Below are positions 45,789-56,638 of a stretch of 64,000 nucleotides of DNA, piece after piece. Made by a program: the position numbers and the translations under genes. Source of the DNA: Metellina segmentata. Taxonomy: Eukaryota; Arthropoda; Arachnida; Araneae; Tetragnathidae. Positions within the stretch are counted from its first letter, which is position 1. Every line of letters starts with the position of its first letter. The stretch covers positions 122,833,967-122,897,966 of the forward strand of contig OX375881.1 of NCBI GenBank assembly GCA_947359465.1, given 5' to 3'. Below the pieces are notes generated by a model. It did no database searches and was not told the DNA's origin. It worked only from the letters and a program-made list of their open reading frames with translations.

Positions 45789-46123
45789 ATGCGTTTACCA
45801 ATAGCTTTACCTGCAATTCCTCCCAACAGACTCAATACAGCAGGTAAAATCAAAGGCAAAAATCCACCCGTTTGTTTTGTAAACAATTTGCGCTTTTTTG
45901 TAATTGGTATTTTTCTATCTGCCAATTGACGAATCACTCTCTTGTAATAACCAAGTTTTTTCACTTTAGCATTGGGTATATTTCCCGATAATAAATTCTG
46001 GCAAATTTCACACAATGATTGAATTTGTTCATTTGACGCTGTTCTTAAAATAGACTTTCGCTGTTGTGGACTTGCGTTGGAGAGAAAGTGTAGTAAATGC
46101 ACATGACGTCGCACTCGATTCAT
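45785..46123 (-). CDS. Polinton small basic protein with Gly-rich hydrophobic tail
   Basis: 112 codons from the ATG at 46123: MNRVRRHVHLLHFLSNASPQ, CEICQNLLSGNIP, then KKRKLFTKQTGG and a hydrophobic tail FLPLILPAVLSLLGGIAGKA. Near-relatives of this protein are among the commonest Polinton products in animal genomes. The basic body and hydrophobic tail suggest a DNA-binding or membrane-active virion protein. It overlaps the next gene by 4 bp and starts within the 3' part of the ATPase frame. Confidence 0.75.
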   Translation of the reverse strand: MNRVRRHVHLLHFLSNASPQQRKSILRTASNEQIQSLCEICQNLLSGNIPNAKVKKLGYYKRVIRQLADRKIPITKKRKLFTKQTGGFLPLILPAVLSLLGGIAGKAIGKRI

Positions 46124-46733
46124 TTTTCAACGGTAAAAAGACCCAGTTAATAAGCCCTCGATCTGGAAATATAGACTGTCGGAGGCGTTGCTCCTCTGGA
46201 CTTCTCGGGTGAACATCGACAAGCAAATAGGAGTAAGGTTCTGCGGTTGCTTTTTTATAACCATCCATGAAATATTTCCCTTTGCCTGGAAATGCTTGCC
46301 TGGAGAAACAAGCAGCTTGAGATAGATCTCGGCTGTTGCGAAACATAATCAAATAGTGTGTATTTAAGCTAATATCACGCATAACTTTCACACGTGGAAA
46401 CATATTTTGTGTGATTAAAATCACACTATAATTCTTGTGGTATGAACCAACAGTAAACATGGACGAAATAGCACTTGTTAGATCATTCATCATGTCATCG
46501 ATTACGATAAAATCGTATGTCTTTTCCTTCAGTGGTAAACCACATACAAATGTTATGTTTTTCTCTTCGATAAACCAAGGTTGCCACACTGTGTAACACT
46601 ACATAATTTTGTTCATGTTGCATTCATATACTTGTTCAGAAATCATTTTTCTCAAGAGTTGTGTTTTTCCACTCTGTGACGGACCTATCACCCTGAAGGT
46701 CGAGGAATGTTTCAGTTTCAGCATACTTGACAT
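46029..46733 (-). pseudogene. Polinton packaging ATPase (FtsK/HerA type), one in-frame TAG
   Basis: The start is at 46733 or 46724 ([12 protein letters not shown]). Walker A is GPSQSGKT near 46680. A TAG follows about 44 codons in, at about 46600, just before CYTVWQPWF. The rest is open: Walker B YDFIVIDDMM, then VILITQNMFPRV and MFRNSRDLSQ, characteristic of the A32-like ATPases of Polintons. It would drive DNA packaging into capsids. The frame runs 95 bp into the next gene, so the original stop was probably earlier, near the AATGA at 46121, and a late frameshift may have extended it. Confidence 0.88.
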
Positions 46734-47014
46734 AACTGACGAAATTCGGATTCTATTAGTTGCACTCCCACAATATTTGCTTTTAAACCTAAAGATTGGT
46801 CTCTAAAAAAATAACGTATATCATACACACGTAAATCTCCTTTCCGACAAACATGAAAGAACAAATTATTTCTATCATCTAACCGTTCAGAATAAAAACT
46901 CGTTGAGTTCGAGATGTCCACCTCGCCACTGGCGTCTCTCAGACTCAATGTAAATATCACGAGTGCGATTGAAACGATTCCTAAGACCAACATGTACACT
47001 CTCTTGTAATCCAT
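46718..47014 (-). CDS. Small single-pass membrane protein, first gene at the right end
   Basis: 98 codons from the ATG at 47014. A hydrophobic segment at about residues 7-24 ([18 protein letters not shown]) is followed by a soluble domain with two Cys. It overlaps the ATPase start by 16 bp, and the spacing and direction fit the rest of the gene series. I do not recognise the family. Part of it may be accidental, but the overlap pattern supports a real gene. Confidence 0.5.
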   Translation of the reverse strand: MDYKRVYMLVLGIVSIALVIFTLSLRDASGEVDISNSTSFYSERLDDRNNLFFHVCRKGDLRVYDIRYFFRDQSLGLKANIVGVQLIESEFRQLCQVC

Positions 47015-47041
47015 AACGAATTATGATATTATCTCACCTTG

Positions 47042-47141
<100 letters not shown>

Positions 47142-47143
47142 CT

Positions 47144-47233
47144 ATACAGCTGTCATCAAGGGTTACAAATGTCTATACAGTTGCCATCAAGGGTTTCAAA
47201 TGTGTATACAGGTGCCATCAAGGGAATACTACT
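47144..47233 (-). repeat. Polinton right terminal repeat
   Basis: Read on the minus strand: AGTAGTATT, then three units starting CCCTTGATG, each of about 30 bp and each containing CTGTATA. The first two match the left terminus with few changes; the third exists only here. Confidence 0.9.
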
Positions 47234-47634
47234 GTTTACATAATCTTGAATTGACGGAACGATGAATGCCGAAGAAAAGAGCAACATCAGTGATTGATTT
47301 CCCTGCTTCACGGCGTCCCATATAACACCAGCGCTCACTGTCTGCCATTCGTCTTTGAAAGCCGCAGAAACATGTCTTTCTTGATAACTAATCGTACGAA
47401 ATTTCAAAACACTTTTTATCAGCACTTATATGCAACTCCTCTAACCCTTCACAATGCTGGCTTCTTATACGACTGCCTTTTTGCATATTTCTCTACACGA
47501 AACCGTGATTGGCTGCTACATAACACATTGCATAGTTCCATCTACCTCTGCAGAGAAGTGCAGCCTCTCAAATTCAGATTGGCTTCTGGAAATTAGCATT
47601 TTCATCTCCGTGCTTAGCTTTTGGCAGTGAGTGT
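47234..47634 (-). pseudogene. Tc1 transposon 5' end and transposase N-terminus, right of the Polinton
   Basis: The minus strand starts with a terminal repeat, CACTCACTGCCAAAAGCTAA, next to TA at about 47635. Near 47360 a transposase frame begins: [31 protein letters not shown], the first helix-turn-helix of Tc1. The Polinton interrupts it a few residues later; the frame goes on at 30187 (KQFQTRQTVIRR). The terminal repeat is of the same type as that at 26930. Confidence 0.85.
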
Positions 47635-47639
47635 ATTTC

Positions 47640-48677
47640 AAAATCATATCATCGATTTACAAATGAAACACTAAGTCAACATTTTCAGATATGAGATTTT
47701 AAGTTATTCTTCACCCGAGGGTGGCCAAGAAATGTCTTCTGTAGTCCGCTGAGAAATTGTTCTTTTCATGAAACATCGAAAACATTTTGCTCAAAACTTT
47801 CGACTTCACTTTTGGTATTCCAAGGGAAATGTAAAATATTCCTTATTCCTCCAAGTGATTTTGACGAGATACCTCGTCTATCAAGTTGTGATCAGCTTTT
47901 CTAATGGCAAGATACATAGTCTGGCAACCACCTGCTCTGTTTTCATTTTATTCGAAAAAGAAATTTCATTCAAAGAATAAAGTAATAAAAGTATTAAATT
48001 TTAAAATATGTGTTCCATAGTTTCATTCGAAAGCTACTGAACAACGCTACAATTAATATGAAAGAACAATTATCTCTCGCAATCAATTAATACCAAACTG
48101 CATTTGAATCGTACAAGCTGTAATTAATTACTGAAGGTACTCACTAAACAATCGTTCAAGCTTCTAATGTCTGCTTCATTCCTTCCAGAATCCCACACCA
48201 GGCCTCAGTATTAGCGTCAAAACTGCGGTTTGTGTCATCAGTGCAACCTAACAATCTTCTTGAAAACTGATAACTGTAAAGATAGGTGGCAAAATGTATT
48301 ATTGTGAAAAAATACCAAGGTGAAAGACGAGATTTTGTTATTATATTACATATTAGTTATTTATTTGTTACACAATCTTACTCTCTTTTACGTATTTAAC
48401 GATAATCGTATGATTAACTTGTGAACCATGAAGTAATATGTGTAGTATGCGAGAGTAATTTGGGTAACAGAAAGCAAACTCTGTCATGTTTGCTCGCTCG
48501 CTCTAAAAATCAATTTCAAAAACGCCGACTTACGAAAATAACTATAAAATTGTAGAACAAAAAAGAAGTCTACCTTCAATACTCTTGTAATTGTAAAACA
48601 CTAACACATGAACAATCTAAATCTGATATAAAAGCTTTCAATTTCGTATAAAACTGAATAACACAAATAAGTAAGAC
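47640..48677. other. Non-coding stretch with one palindrome unit
   Basis: A single GACGAGATACCTCGTC unit lies at 47863-47878 followed by CTATCAAG and CTAATGGC. Otherwise nothing recognised. Confidence 0.5.
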
Positions 48678-48850
48678 CTTAAATTGCGTCGTACTGGAGC
48701 AACACAACGGGCGACTGACAATGTCCAGGGAACAAACCCGAATGGAAAGAACCGAGGACAATGTCGAGGTCCTCAAAAACAAAGTCGCACATGAGGTGGA
48801 AACCCACCACCACACCACGCAACGTGAGGATGTTTGAGGCCCCGTCCGAT
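48678..48850 (-). repeat. SINE-like dispersed repeat, copy 4
   Basis: On the minus strand it includes CATTGTCAGTCGCCCGTTGT followed by GTTGCTCCAGTACGACG, and at the other side a GTGTGGTGGTGGGTTTCC block with CCTCACG. Confidence 0.55.
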
Positions 48851-49817
48851 TTATCGTTCACAGACCCCGTGTACACGACCGTTTTTGTTTTACCGTGTTT
48901 CGAACTCGTAATCCACGGATTTCTAAATCGTTGCCCTTTGAACTGGGCTACTTCGACCCGATTTATGCAGGGAAAACTGCGCCTTAGAAGGTGGAATTAT
49001 GCACCGTGAGCCCCTTGGAGAATAAATACATTTCACATTACCATATTGGTAATCCTTCATTTTCTCATTTTTTTACCGTTGAACAAAAATAACAAAAGAA
49101 AACCTTCCACCTTCGAGACTTTTTTTACAGACCTCGGAAGATTGCTCACGTGACTACCCCAAGAGAACGCAGCTGTTGAATCGATGGAAAATAACGTTCG
49201 GATAGCGACTGAAGAACAAAAACTGGAACGATGAACCGGAACAGAAAGCAACAGGAATGAATGCTCATGACTTCGTTCAACTCAAAAGTTGAGACTTCGA
49301 TCCATCGAGAGAAATATAAATCCATTCTTCGGGACATTTTTTAAAACCCAGGTACATTTTCGTTACTTTTTTATAGCATTTGGAAAGGAAGTGCGAAGTA
49401 AAAGTGCGAGGTATCTACTCGATTTTATTTCTAAACTTTTTTATAGCAAAACCGGGAAAATCGGAAAGTGCATTTTTCTTCTGTGCAAGAAAATCAAAAA
49501 AATAAGTTGATTTCTGTTTTTGTCCCATTTGTTTTACATATTTCTGAAATTGGATACATTTTCGTTCAGCGCATTCTTTGAGAAAGATCCTGTGGGTATA
49601 GATAAGTGAATTTTGCTTTCGACTTGCAAATGGTAAACATTATTTCTAAACATAACCCCCTGTGAAGCAGCTTGTCCTTTGAATGTCGACAAAATATCAT
49701 TAAAATACACTTGTTCAATTTATTGTATAAACAAATCAATCGCTCAACATTTTTCACTGGGATAAATCTCTTCACCTTCCTTCCTATAACACTGGAATCC
49801 AGGTTGGATGATTTAAG
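48851..49817. other. Non-coding stretch
   Basis: No gene or repeat recognised. Confidence 0.4.
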
Positions 49818-50040
49818 TAACGTCGCACTTGAGCAACACAACGGATTTTAAAGAGACAGACCAATAGCAAACCCGAAGAAAAAATGTGAAAAAGAAAAAT
49901 CTTCCGAGAACATTCACGCGATTTGGTACCACGGTCAGGAGGTCAAACCTGTGCTGGCACCCCACTCTCCAAACTAACTTACTATCCCAACATGAGGACG
50001 TGTGAGGCCACGACAGATTTAACATGCACAATCCCCTTAG
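49818..50040 (-). repeat. SINE-like dispersed repeat, copy 5
   Basis: On the minus strand: TTTGGAGAGTGGGGTGCCAG, then GACCGTGGTACCAAAT, and GTTGTGTTGCTCAAGTGCGA followed by CGTTA. Order and spacing match copies 2 and 3. Confidence 0.6.
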
Positions 50041-51278
50041 CACCAGAAGGTCATTGGTTGGATTCGTACACGCAATCCTTCTGTTTCTATTCCGTTATAC
50101 TTCCAACGGGATCACTACAGACCCTCCGATTTTAAAGACGTAAACAAATTTGAAGAGGAGAGAAATTTCTTCACACATCCATGTGGGCTTAAAAGGACCG
50201 TGACAGCTCTGCCATGTTGTGAAGCATGCCTTGATTCCCTTTTTCTGGACATTATAAAAAATTAAATTCTGAAACAGTGATAATTTATCAATATTTCTAA
50301 AATTCGAAGAATTTGTATCTTTAACTTGAATATTTGTTTATAATTCATTTATGTAATTTTTTTTAACATACCAATTGGAGATTTGGTATGCGTTTGAATT
50401 TAGAATGGAATTGCATCATATAAAATGAAAAATGTGTTACGATATGCATATATGCTTGAACATTCGAATTGTATGAAATAAATTAATGATATAAGAAAAC
50501 TTTTTGATTTCTACGTCAATTCGAACCCATGCATGTAACTTTTTAAAACATGGGTAGAAAGGTTAATCTTTAGACAACGACCAGTACAGCAATCGTACCT
50601 TAAAAGTTATAAGAATCGCGCCAAGAAATAATAGCTCTTGTTATATGAATAGCCGTAGTCAAAAGAGAGAGAGGTTAAATGGCGCGACAGCTTCTCTTTT
50701 GAATACAAACCGTCACCCAACTCCAAAACATGTCAAAATAATAAGCTATCCCACCAAGCTGGTTTGACGAGATGTGTATCAAAATCTGACCCGTTTCGTT
50801 AATGGCACGTCATCAAGATGTAGTTTATTTTTTCGTAGTATTGATGAGATAAAGATTTCATCAGTTTCCTTCTAATGATCGTGTTTGTGTTTCCTTTTAA
50901 TTAAGACATCTCGCCCATCAACATCTGGCCAGTTTTTCTAACCTTTGGAATTTGAATTGCAGCTGTACTAAATCGATTTACAACGAATTGCAAGAAAGAA
51001 TTTAGACTTCGTCCAGTACAACAGTTGTTCCTTGAAAGTCATAAGAATCGAGCCAGTTATGTCTACAGCCGTAGTCGAAAGGTGAATGACGTGATATCGG
51101 GTCGCGACAACCACCAGGAGGGTTAATCCGAGATTGAACTAGCAGTTTTCAAAATACAAGTTCATTTTTAAAATCAATTTCAAGTACAAGTTAATTCTGG
51201 GGACAGCAAAACTTAAAAAAAAAAAATTAACAATTTAGAAAATTATAGTATTCATCTGACTGCCAAATTATCAATTGC
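50041..51278. other. Non-coding stretch with two degenerate palindrome units
   Basis: Units resembling the GACGAGATACCTCGTC family lie at 50767-50825 (TTTGACGAGATGTGTATC, GACCCGTTTCGTTAATGGC) and 50840-50945 (GACATCTCGCCCATCAACAT, TGGCCAGTTTTTCTAA). No coding region. Confidence 0.45.
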
Positions 51279-51965
51279 TTCTCTGCTATTATAAAAGGAA
51301 GTGTTTATGTGAGTGTGGGGACTGTTGTGACGAATTTATGGCACTTACAGTAATGAAATTTGGCACACAGGTAGTTCGAGTATTTTGCAATTTTGTGCAA
51401 AGCCCGAATTTAAAATTTTAACTTTTAATTAGAACATTTAATTTGGAACATTTAAAAATGAATTTAATGGAAGTTTAATTATTATTATTTTCTTTGGAAT
51501 GAAAAAAGCATAACAGATCGCAGATTCTAAATTTATTTTTTTCCTTCCGTTTGATTTTGCAGAGGTACGATTTGTCAGCAGACTAAAAATACAAATAAAG
51601 TTTTAACTGAGTTATTTTTTCTATCTCCTAGTTTAATAAAGATGGAGTAAAAATTTCAACGGAATTGAATTCTGCGGAAAATTTCACATTAGATCGATTT
51701 ATAAAATATGATTTTTTTTATGAATAAATAATTTTTAAATTGAAATTTTTATTATTTTTTTTAATACGAACGCCGTTGCGCAAAATCACTTTCGCGTGAT
51801 CCGAGATTAGACAAATCCCATATTTAATTTCCTGCGCTCAGAAAAACAAATAAAAAACATTTTGACTGTAAAATTTAACATAATTTTTTTGTAAAATCTG
51901 TATCAATCGAGGTAGATTGAAAATTTCAACAGATGACTAATCTGTGCTAGCCACGCTGTGGCTAG
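51279..51965 (+). mobile_element. Helitron-like non-autonomous element, fullest copy
   Basis: Starts TCTCTGCTATTATAAAAGGA; includes GGCACTTACAGTAATGAAAT, TTTGGCACACAGGTAGTTCG and GAACATTTAAAAATGAATTT, all found in the copies at 2516 and 63685. The right end carries a perfect 8-bp stem with a 3-nt loop, CTAGCCAC-GCT-GTGGCTAG, and stops at CTAG before T (51962-51965). A hairpin and CTAG/T are Helitron 3' traits, though here the hairpin includes the CTAG, which is not the standard arrangement. Confidence 0.5.
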
Positions 51966-52039
51966 TTATTCATATTAATGCAGAAGAAGCTCGTCAGCTG
52001 TCCTTCTATCTTTCCCTTTGGGTGTTGTTCCCGGAGCAA

Positions 52040-52145
52040 CGCCAAAAGCCTATTATTTTTTCTTCAGTGCGACGTTAATTAGATACCTATCTACCTTTGT
52101 TGATTGATCCTGGACCATCGTCAATGGCCGTTGTGTTGCTCCAGT
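52040..52145 (+). repeat. SINE-like repeat tails, copy 6
   Basis: Two tail segments in a row: GTGCGACGTTAATTAGATAC, then TTGATCCTGGACCATCGTCA, and CCGTTGTGTTGCTCCAGTGC with GACGTTAGTA. Only the 3' part of the family is present. Confidence 0.6.
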
Positions 52146-52513
52146 GCGACGTTAGTAAAAATACGTCCATACATCCTTTTATGTAAAAGAAGCGTTTAAT
52201 ATTACTCTGAAGTTTATATATTCCTTTCCACAAAACAATCAATCTTAAAACTATGGTTCGTAGCAAAAGATAAAGTATGAAATATGATCTTTTTTTACAC
52301 TCATATCCATAAATTAAGGATAATGCCAGCTCAGGCCAAATAAAGGTTCAGAAACAAAACAAACGTGACTTATTCATAAAACCCATTTATTAAACAAAAG
52401 ATAAAGAACAAAAGAGATGGTGTAGGTATGATACCAATCTTAAAAACTACGATTTTTGCTCACAGGAGCAATTACAAAAAATATCGACCTTACTAAAACT
52501 TAACATGACATGA

Positions 52514-53534
52514 TTAATACATTGTATGTCTCCCAGACGATGAAATACAGTCTGTACAACGCTTAGGCATGCTGAGGATCAAATTAGCGAGCTGATCTTG
52601 GGGAAGATCACTCCACTCAGCAAACAATGCTCTCCGAAGTTCCGGTTCACATGTAGGATGTGGTTGACGGGCTACAATTTGTCGGTGAAGTATGTCCCAC
52701 ACATGCTCTATCGAATTCAAGTCAGGTGGGAATGCTGTCCCTTCCATAAGGTTGATATCCTCAGATTCAAAGCATTCGTTTACAATGTTTACACGGTGAC
52801 GACGGGCGTTGTCATCCATACACAAATTCTGCGCCCATGGCACACCTAAACAAACGTACATGTTGTTCCAGAATGATTTCCTGATAAATTTGGCCTCTCA
52901 TGGTTCCGATTTGAACATGTAAATCCTTTCTGGAGCCCAGTATAATTCGAGACCCAACCGAGCAATCCTGCACCACCGTAACGGTGTCCTTCAATGATGT
53001 TGTCCTGGTGGTAACGGGTAACTGGCGTTCTCCATATGAATGTCCGCCGTGAATCAAACTGCAAGCTAGACCTGGACTCGTCGGAAAACATCACACAAGC
53101 CCACTGTTACGATGTCCACATTGCATGTTCTCTACTCCAGGCTAACCGCTGGCGACAGTGAGTTGCCATGAGCGAAACACATGTGATAGGCCTGTAAGCA
53201 TATAGACCAAAATGTCCCAAACGTCTGTAAACGGTTTGACTTGAAACGGTCGTACCAGTGGCTGAAGATAGCTGGCGAGAAAGGTCGGATGCTGTGCTCC
53301 GTCTGCTTCTTTTTGCAGTTTCTGCTAAATACCGGTCGTCATTCGGCGTTGTAACTCGGAAAAGACCTGTACTGTAACGTCTACTGACATTTCCATCATT
53401 TTGAAATAGTTGCCAAAGCCTAGACTTTGGGCGATTCCAAGTTCCACTGAAACTTTCGTCTGAGAACGCCCACATTCCAGGCGGCCGATAATTCTAGCAC
53501 GTAAAAAATTATCGACATGCGTCTTCTGTGCCAT
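52514..53534 (-). pseudogene. Tc1 transposase with several frameshifts
   Basis: Starts at the ATG at 53534 (MAQKTHVDNFLRARIIGRLE). The frame changes near 53420, 53100 and 52850. Pieces include YLAETAKRSRRSTASDLSRQ and YRRLGHFGLYAYRP (DNA-binding and linker), VMFSDESR with the first catalytic Asp, MDDNARRHR with the second, and PPDLNSIEHVWD with the Glu, ending SSSGRHTMY. All three catalytic residues remain but no continuous protein is possible. It differs clearly in sequence from the transposase at 23-1031, so it belongs to another Tc1 lineage. Confidence 0.9.
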
Positions 53535-54199
53535 AACTATTCGGTCGTGTCACTGACGGCTTACAAAACACCTGTGAACAATTTTACTTCTTTGCTACCA
53601 TTCCTTATATACACCTCTTTTACACTCTCGTCATTGTGACGTACTATCGGCGTCATCTGATGGCATCCTGTAATTTGGATATTATTCTTGAAGATGTGTG
53701 CGATAATTCTACAGGTGCAATTTTTACTTTAGAGTTCGATTTCCGTGTGATTCTGAATTATCCTTAACCCATTGATGCCTGACATCTTTTCCCCGAAGAT
53801 ATTATATATACTGCAAGTGAATATCGTGAGATGTACTGGAAAAATGTTTAAAAAAATCCAAACTAAAATTTGGGATTTTTACAGACAACGTCCTGAAAAG
53901 GGACGCTAGGCACTTGAGGGTACATAGTTTTCCACATTAAATATTTTTTAATGACAATGTTTTTTTCTATAAAAAGTGAATTTTTTTGGGTTAAGGCTTG
54001 CCAAGCATTTAAAGTTATTAAAAACGTCAGTAAATGTGGCAGGTTTTTTTTTTCTATTGTTTGCTATGAAATTCTATATAGCATGTGTCATGCAAACCCA
54101 GCATGCATTTTATTTATTTCCGATAAACTTTTTTTCCGCAGTTGGCGCATCTCACCTGAGTTTTATTGACAATTACTTAATGATTTTCCCCGTCATATC

Positions 54200-56044
54200 T
54201 AATGACATTTGATACTCTGGATTTTAAGGTATTTGGTTTCTCTAAAGGTCTTCCCGGTTGTAACTTCCTATCTGTAGTACATTTCTTGAAATAGGCCAAA
54301 CATATCTCTTAGAAATTGGAGAAAGTGCAAGGGTTTGTGTTTGATGACTGCCACGCATTTTGCATAGCAGCCTCTAATTCAAATAGAAAGAGTCTACCAC
54401 CATTTCTTTGTCTGGACAGAACAATAGTAACTTGCAATGTTCTGATCCATTCTGTCAGTAACCCCATACAATAATTTTATTTATGATTTAAATTCGATCG
54501 ATCAATTTCAATTTTTTCCCTCTGTGTTAGACCACCGTTTAGCTTTTACCATTCGGTAAACACCATTGAAGATATTGTGACGTCTTGGGGTTGGAAGCGT
54601 CACATATTATATAAGAACGTTCGCAGTGGTCTCGATTAAGGTAATTTATTTACAATCAAGGAATAATCTTGACGGAATTTGGTAGGTGGCGTTTACAGAC
54701 TGGTAGATCTTTACCGAATGTGGTGAATTGTCTTTTTCCGCAGGACTTCGAGTTGGACTATCCGGTTCGAGTGAGTCCTTCTCCAGACTTTACTCGGGCG
54801 AGTAAATGTTTCTAGCTCGGGTGAGCTTTTCCAAAAGTTCTCGGGTTTTGACTATCCGGCTCGGGTGAGCCCTTCTCCAGATTTTACTCGGGAGAGTTAA
54901 TACTGTCTATTGCGTCTGTTAGACGGAATCCCAGTTTGGGCAATCCGTTCTGAGTCCACGAACAGCTGTTGCGACTCGGCACGTCTCCAGAGACGGGTAT
55001 CGTAAAAACCGAGAACGGTTTCACTTCAGCCGGATCAGTTTGATCGCTTAGGTCCCTTCCTCTCCTATTTCAAACCTCCACTCCTCTCGACTCCGAAAGT
55101 TCCAGCCGGTTGTTGGCCCCCCTCTCTTTCATTCGACACACTTGTCGTCTCGCTGTTCAAAATCGGCTGTCCATATTATGTTAATTTTCCCCTTTCGCCG
55201 ATCGTTTCATTAGCGGACGGCGGCCCGAACAAAAAGCCTCCGCGGGCTCTTGTGATCATGTGGAAGCAGCGGAAATGAACTTCTGCCCCTGTCTCGTCGG
55301 CATCGCGACAAAGACCCTTCGCTGGTCTCCGTCGAAACTCAATAGCTCGACCCACCGCCAGCTCGTTAACTGTCGCGGTCCAGAGGTCTGACTTCATACG
55401 CGGCGTGACCTCTCAGCGTCTGGCTTGACCTCTCGGCAGTTTCTCCGCCGAATGCTTGCTTTTGCCCTCGCCACAGACTTCGTAAGACTATGGGTACAAC
55501 ATTTTTGTAGTTCCACATAACTAAGATTACGTTGTCTTTCTGTTCATCGTACTTATGCTCAAAGGTACTTATGGTATGTTTTTTAAATGATGAAACATCG
55601 CTTATTGAGCATTTTTCAGTCCGATAAAGACGCACTGTTCCATTAACATTAAATCTTTTATTGCACAAATAATCAATTTGTGCAGAAGTGAATAAATTGT
55701 CACTGTATAAGTCAATGTTGGAATGTTCAGGTAGTTATGAAGTGAGATCCACGACGGTAGAACCTCACATACTTAATTTTTCAACAATATTTACAGATAC
55801 TACCCCATGTTTGCAGCTGTGACGAACATAGTATGGCAACATGCTTTCATCACTCGATAGTTGCTGCTCCTAGGTTTTCAAGCATATGGAAATACTGTAT
55901 TATCTGTTCAAATCGATTTCTGTACAGTACAGAACTTATTGCAGTAATGTTGACATCAATTTCAGCAGACCAGTAAAGACGCCTATGAGGCAAAATAGCA
56001 TACCCATCGATTACAAGAATGCTAAGGAACAAACGCAATTCCAA
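54200..56044 (-). pseudogene. piggyBac transposase, decayed and interrupted
   Basis: Minus strand. N-terminal block ELRLFLSILVIDGYAILPHRRLYWS (56040-55965) and RNRFEQIIQYFHMLEN; DESMLPYY with the first catalytic Asp near 55840; HSNIDLYSDNLFTSAQID near 55710; CNKRFNVNGTVRLYRTEK near 55660; VMWNYKNVVPIV near 55500, where the second Asp-bearing motif normally reads W-D-K and here has Asn-Tyr. After the insert, KAKRWSNTEGKKIEI and a YMGGVDRMDQNIASYR-like block (with changes) near 54480 and a KKWW block near 54430. Several stops. It is a different piggyBac lineage from the one at 22.5 kb. Confidence 0.85.
54572..55488. other. GC-richer insert inside the piggyBac transposase, possible solo LTR
   Basis: About 0.9 kb separates neighbouring parts of the transposase (VVPIV and the KRWSN block). 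It starts TGTGACGTCTTGGGG, has CATATTATATAAGAACG as a good TATA box near 54606, and then a 94-bp imperfect direct duplication (GACTATCCGG at 54756 and 54850; each followed by GAGTGAGTCCTTCTCCAGA or a close variant). The second half is distinctly GC-rich. No coding region found. A solo LTR would explain start and TATA box, but I could not find a CA end or a clean target duplication. Confidence 0.4.
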
Positions 56045-56638
56045 AATTTTGTTAACTAACGGAATTCTACAGTAATTTATTTATTCAATTTCTTTAAAAA
56101 TCCAAAGAAAAACAAAAGTTAAGTTTTATGAAAGCGTTCTAATGGGTGTTTACAACAAAATATTTATAACCCCGACAAGAAACGCCATGATTTTCTTCAT
56201 GTTTTAGCATGGCAAATATACGTGTCCTCTTGTGCCTAGCGTCTCTTTTTCGGGACGTTCCTAAAATGCTAAAAACATCATCAAAATTTAAAAACATAAA
56301 ATTCAAAAAGTACATAATCTAAAGAATTGTATTTAGTATCACATTTATGAAATACAGATCAATTGATTTATAAATGATGGTAAAATCTAACCTCTTTTGA
56401 TTCGACATCGCAAAAGTTGCGTTTTGTGTGGAAGATGAAAATAGAAAGCCCACATCACCAACTTCTGCTGCCATCAAATACTGTCATCTTCTGAATATAA
56501 TTGAAACAAATGCTTAGAAATGCTCTTCATGATTTTTAAGTTGAAAGCTGCATTTATGTGAAAGTGAGGCTCTTTTTTCGAAGCGTCTCTAAAGAGGGAC
56601 GCTAGGCATCAATGGGTTAATTTATGGACATGAGTGTA

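Larger units (their letters stand above)
53768..56616 (-). mobile_element. piggyBac transposon with TTAA duplication
   Basis: Inverted ends CCCATTGATGCCT (53768-53780) and AGGCATCAATGGG (56604-56616), each next to TTAA. A second inverted pair lies inside: GTCCTGAAAAGGGACGCTAG near 53890 and GTGCCTAGCGTCTC...GGGACGTTCC near 56235; the motif GGGACGCTAGGCA also sits beside the right end. This is the usual piggyBac arrangement of terminal plus subterminal repeats. Length 2849 bp including a GC-richer insert of about 0.9 kb. Confidence 0.92.
52298..56636 (-). mobile_element. Tc1 transposon split by a piggyBac in its right terminal repeat
   Basis: Left terminal repeat CACTCATATCCATAAATTAA at 52298; right one, on the minus strand, CACTCATGTCCATAAATTAA, reading inward from 56636. 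TA flanks both (52296-52297 and 56637-56638). The right repeat is cut at TTAA: 53764-53767 holds the inner side and 56617-56620 the outer side. Without the piggyBac and one TTAA the element is about 1.49 kb, a normal Tc1 length, and the two terminal repeats match. Confidence 0.9.

Noticed and set aside
55176..55397. Minus-strand frame in the GC-richer insert
   Set aside because: Open by virtue of base composition; no similarity to known proteins, and it sits inside a transposon insertion.
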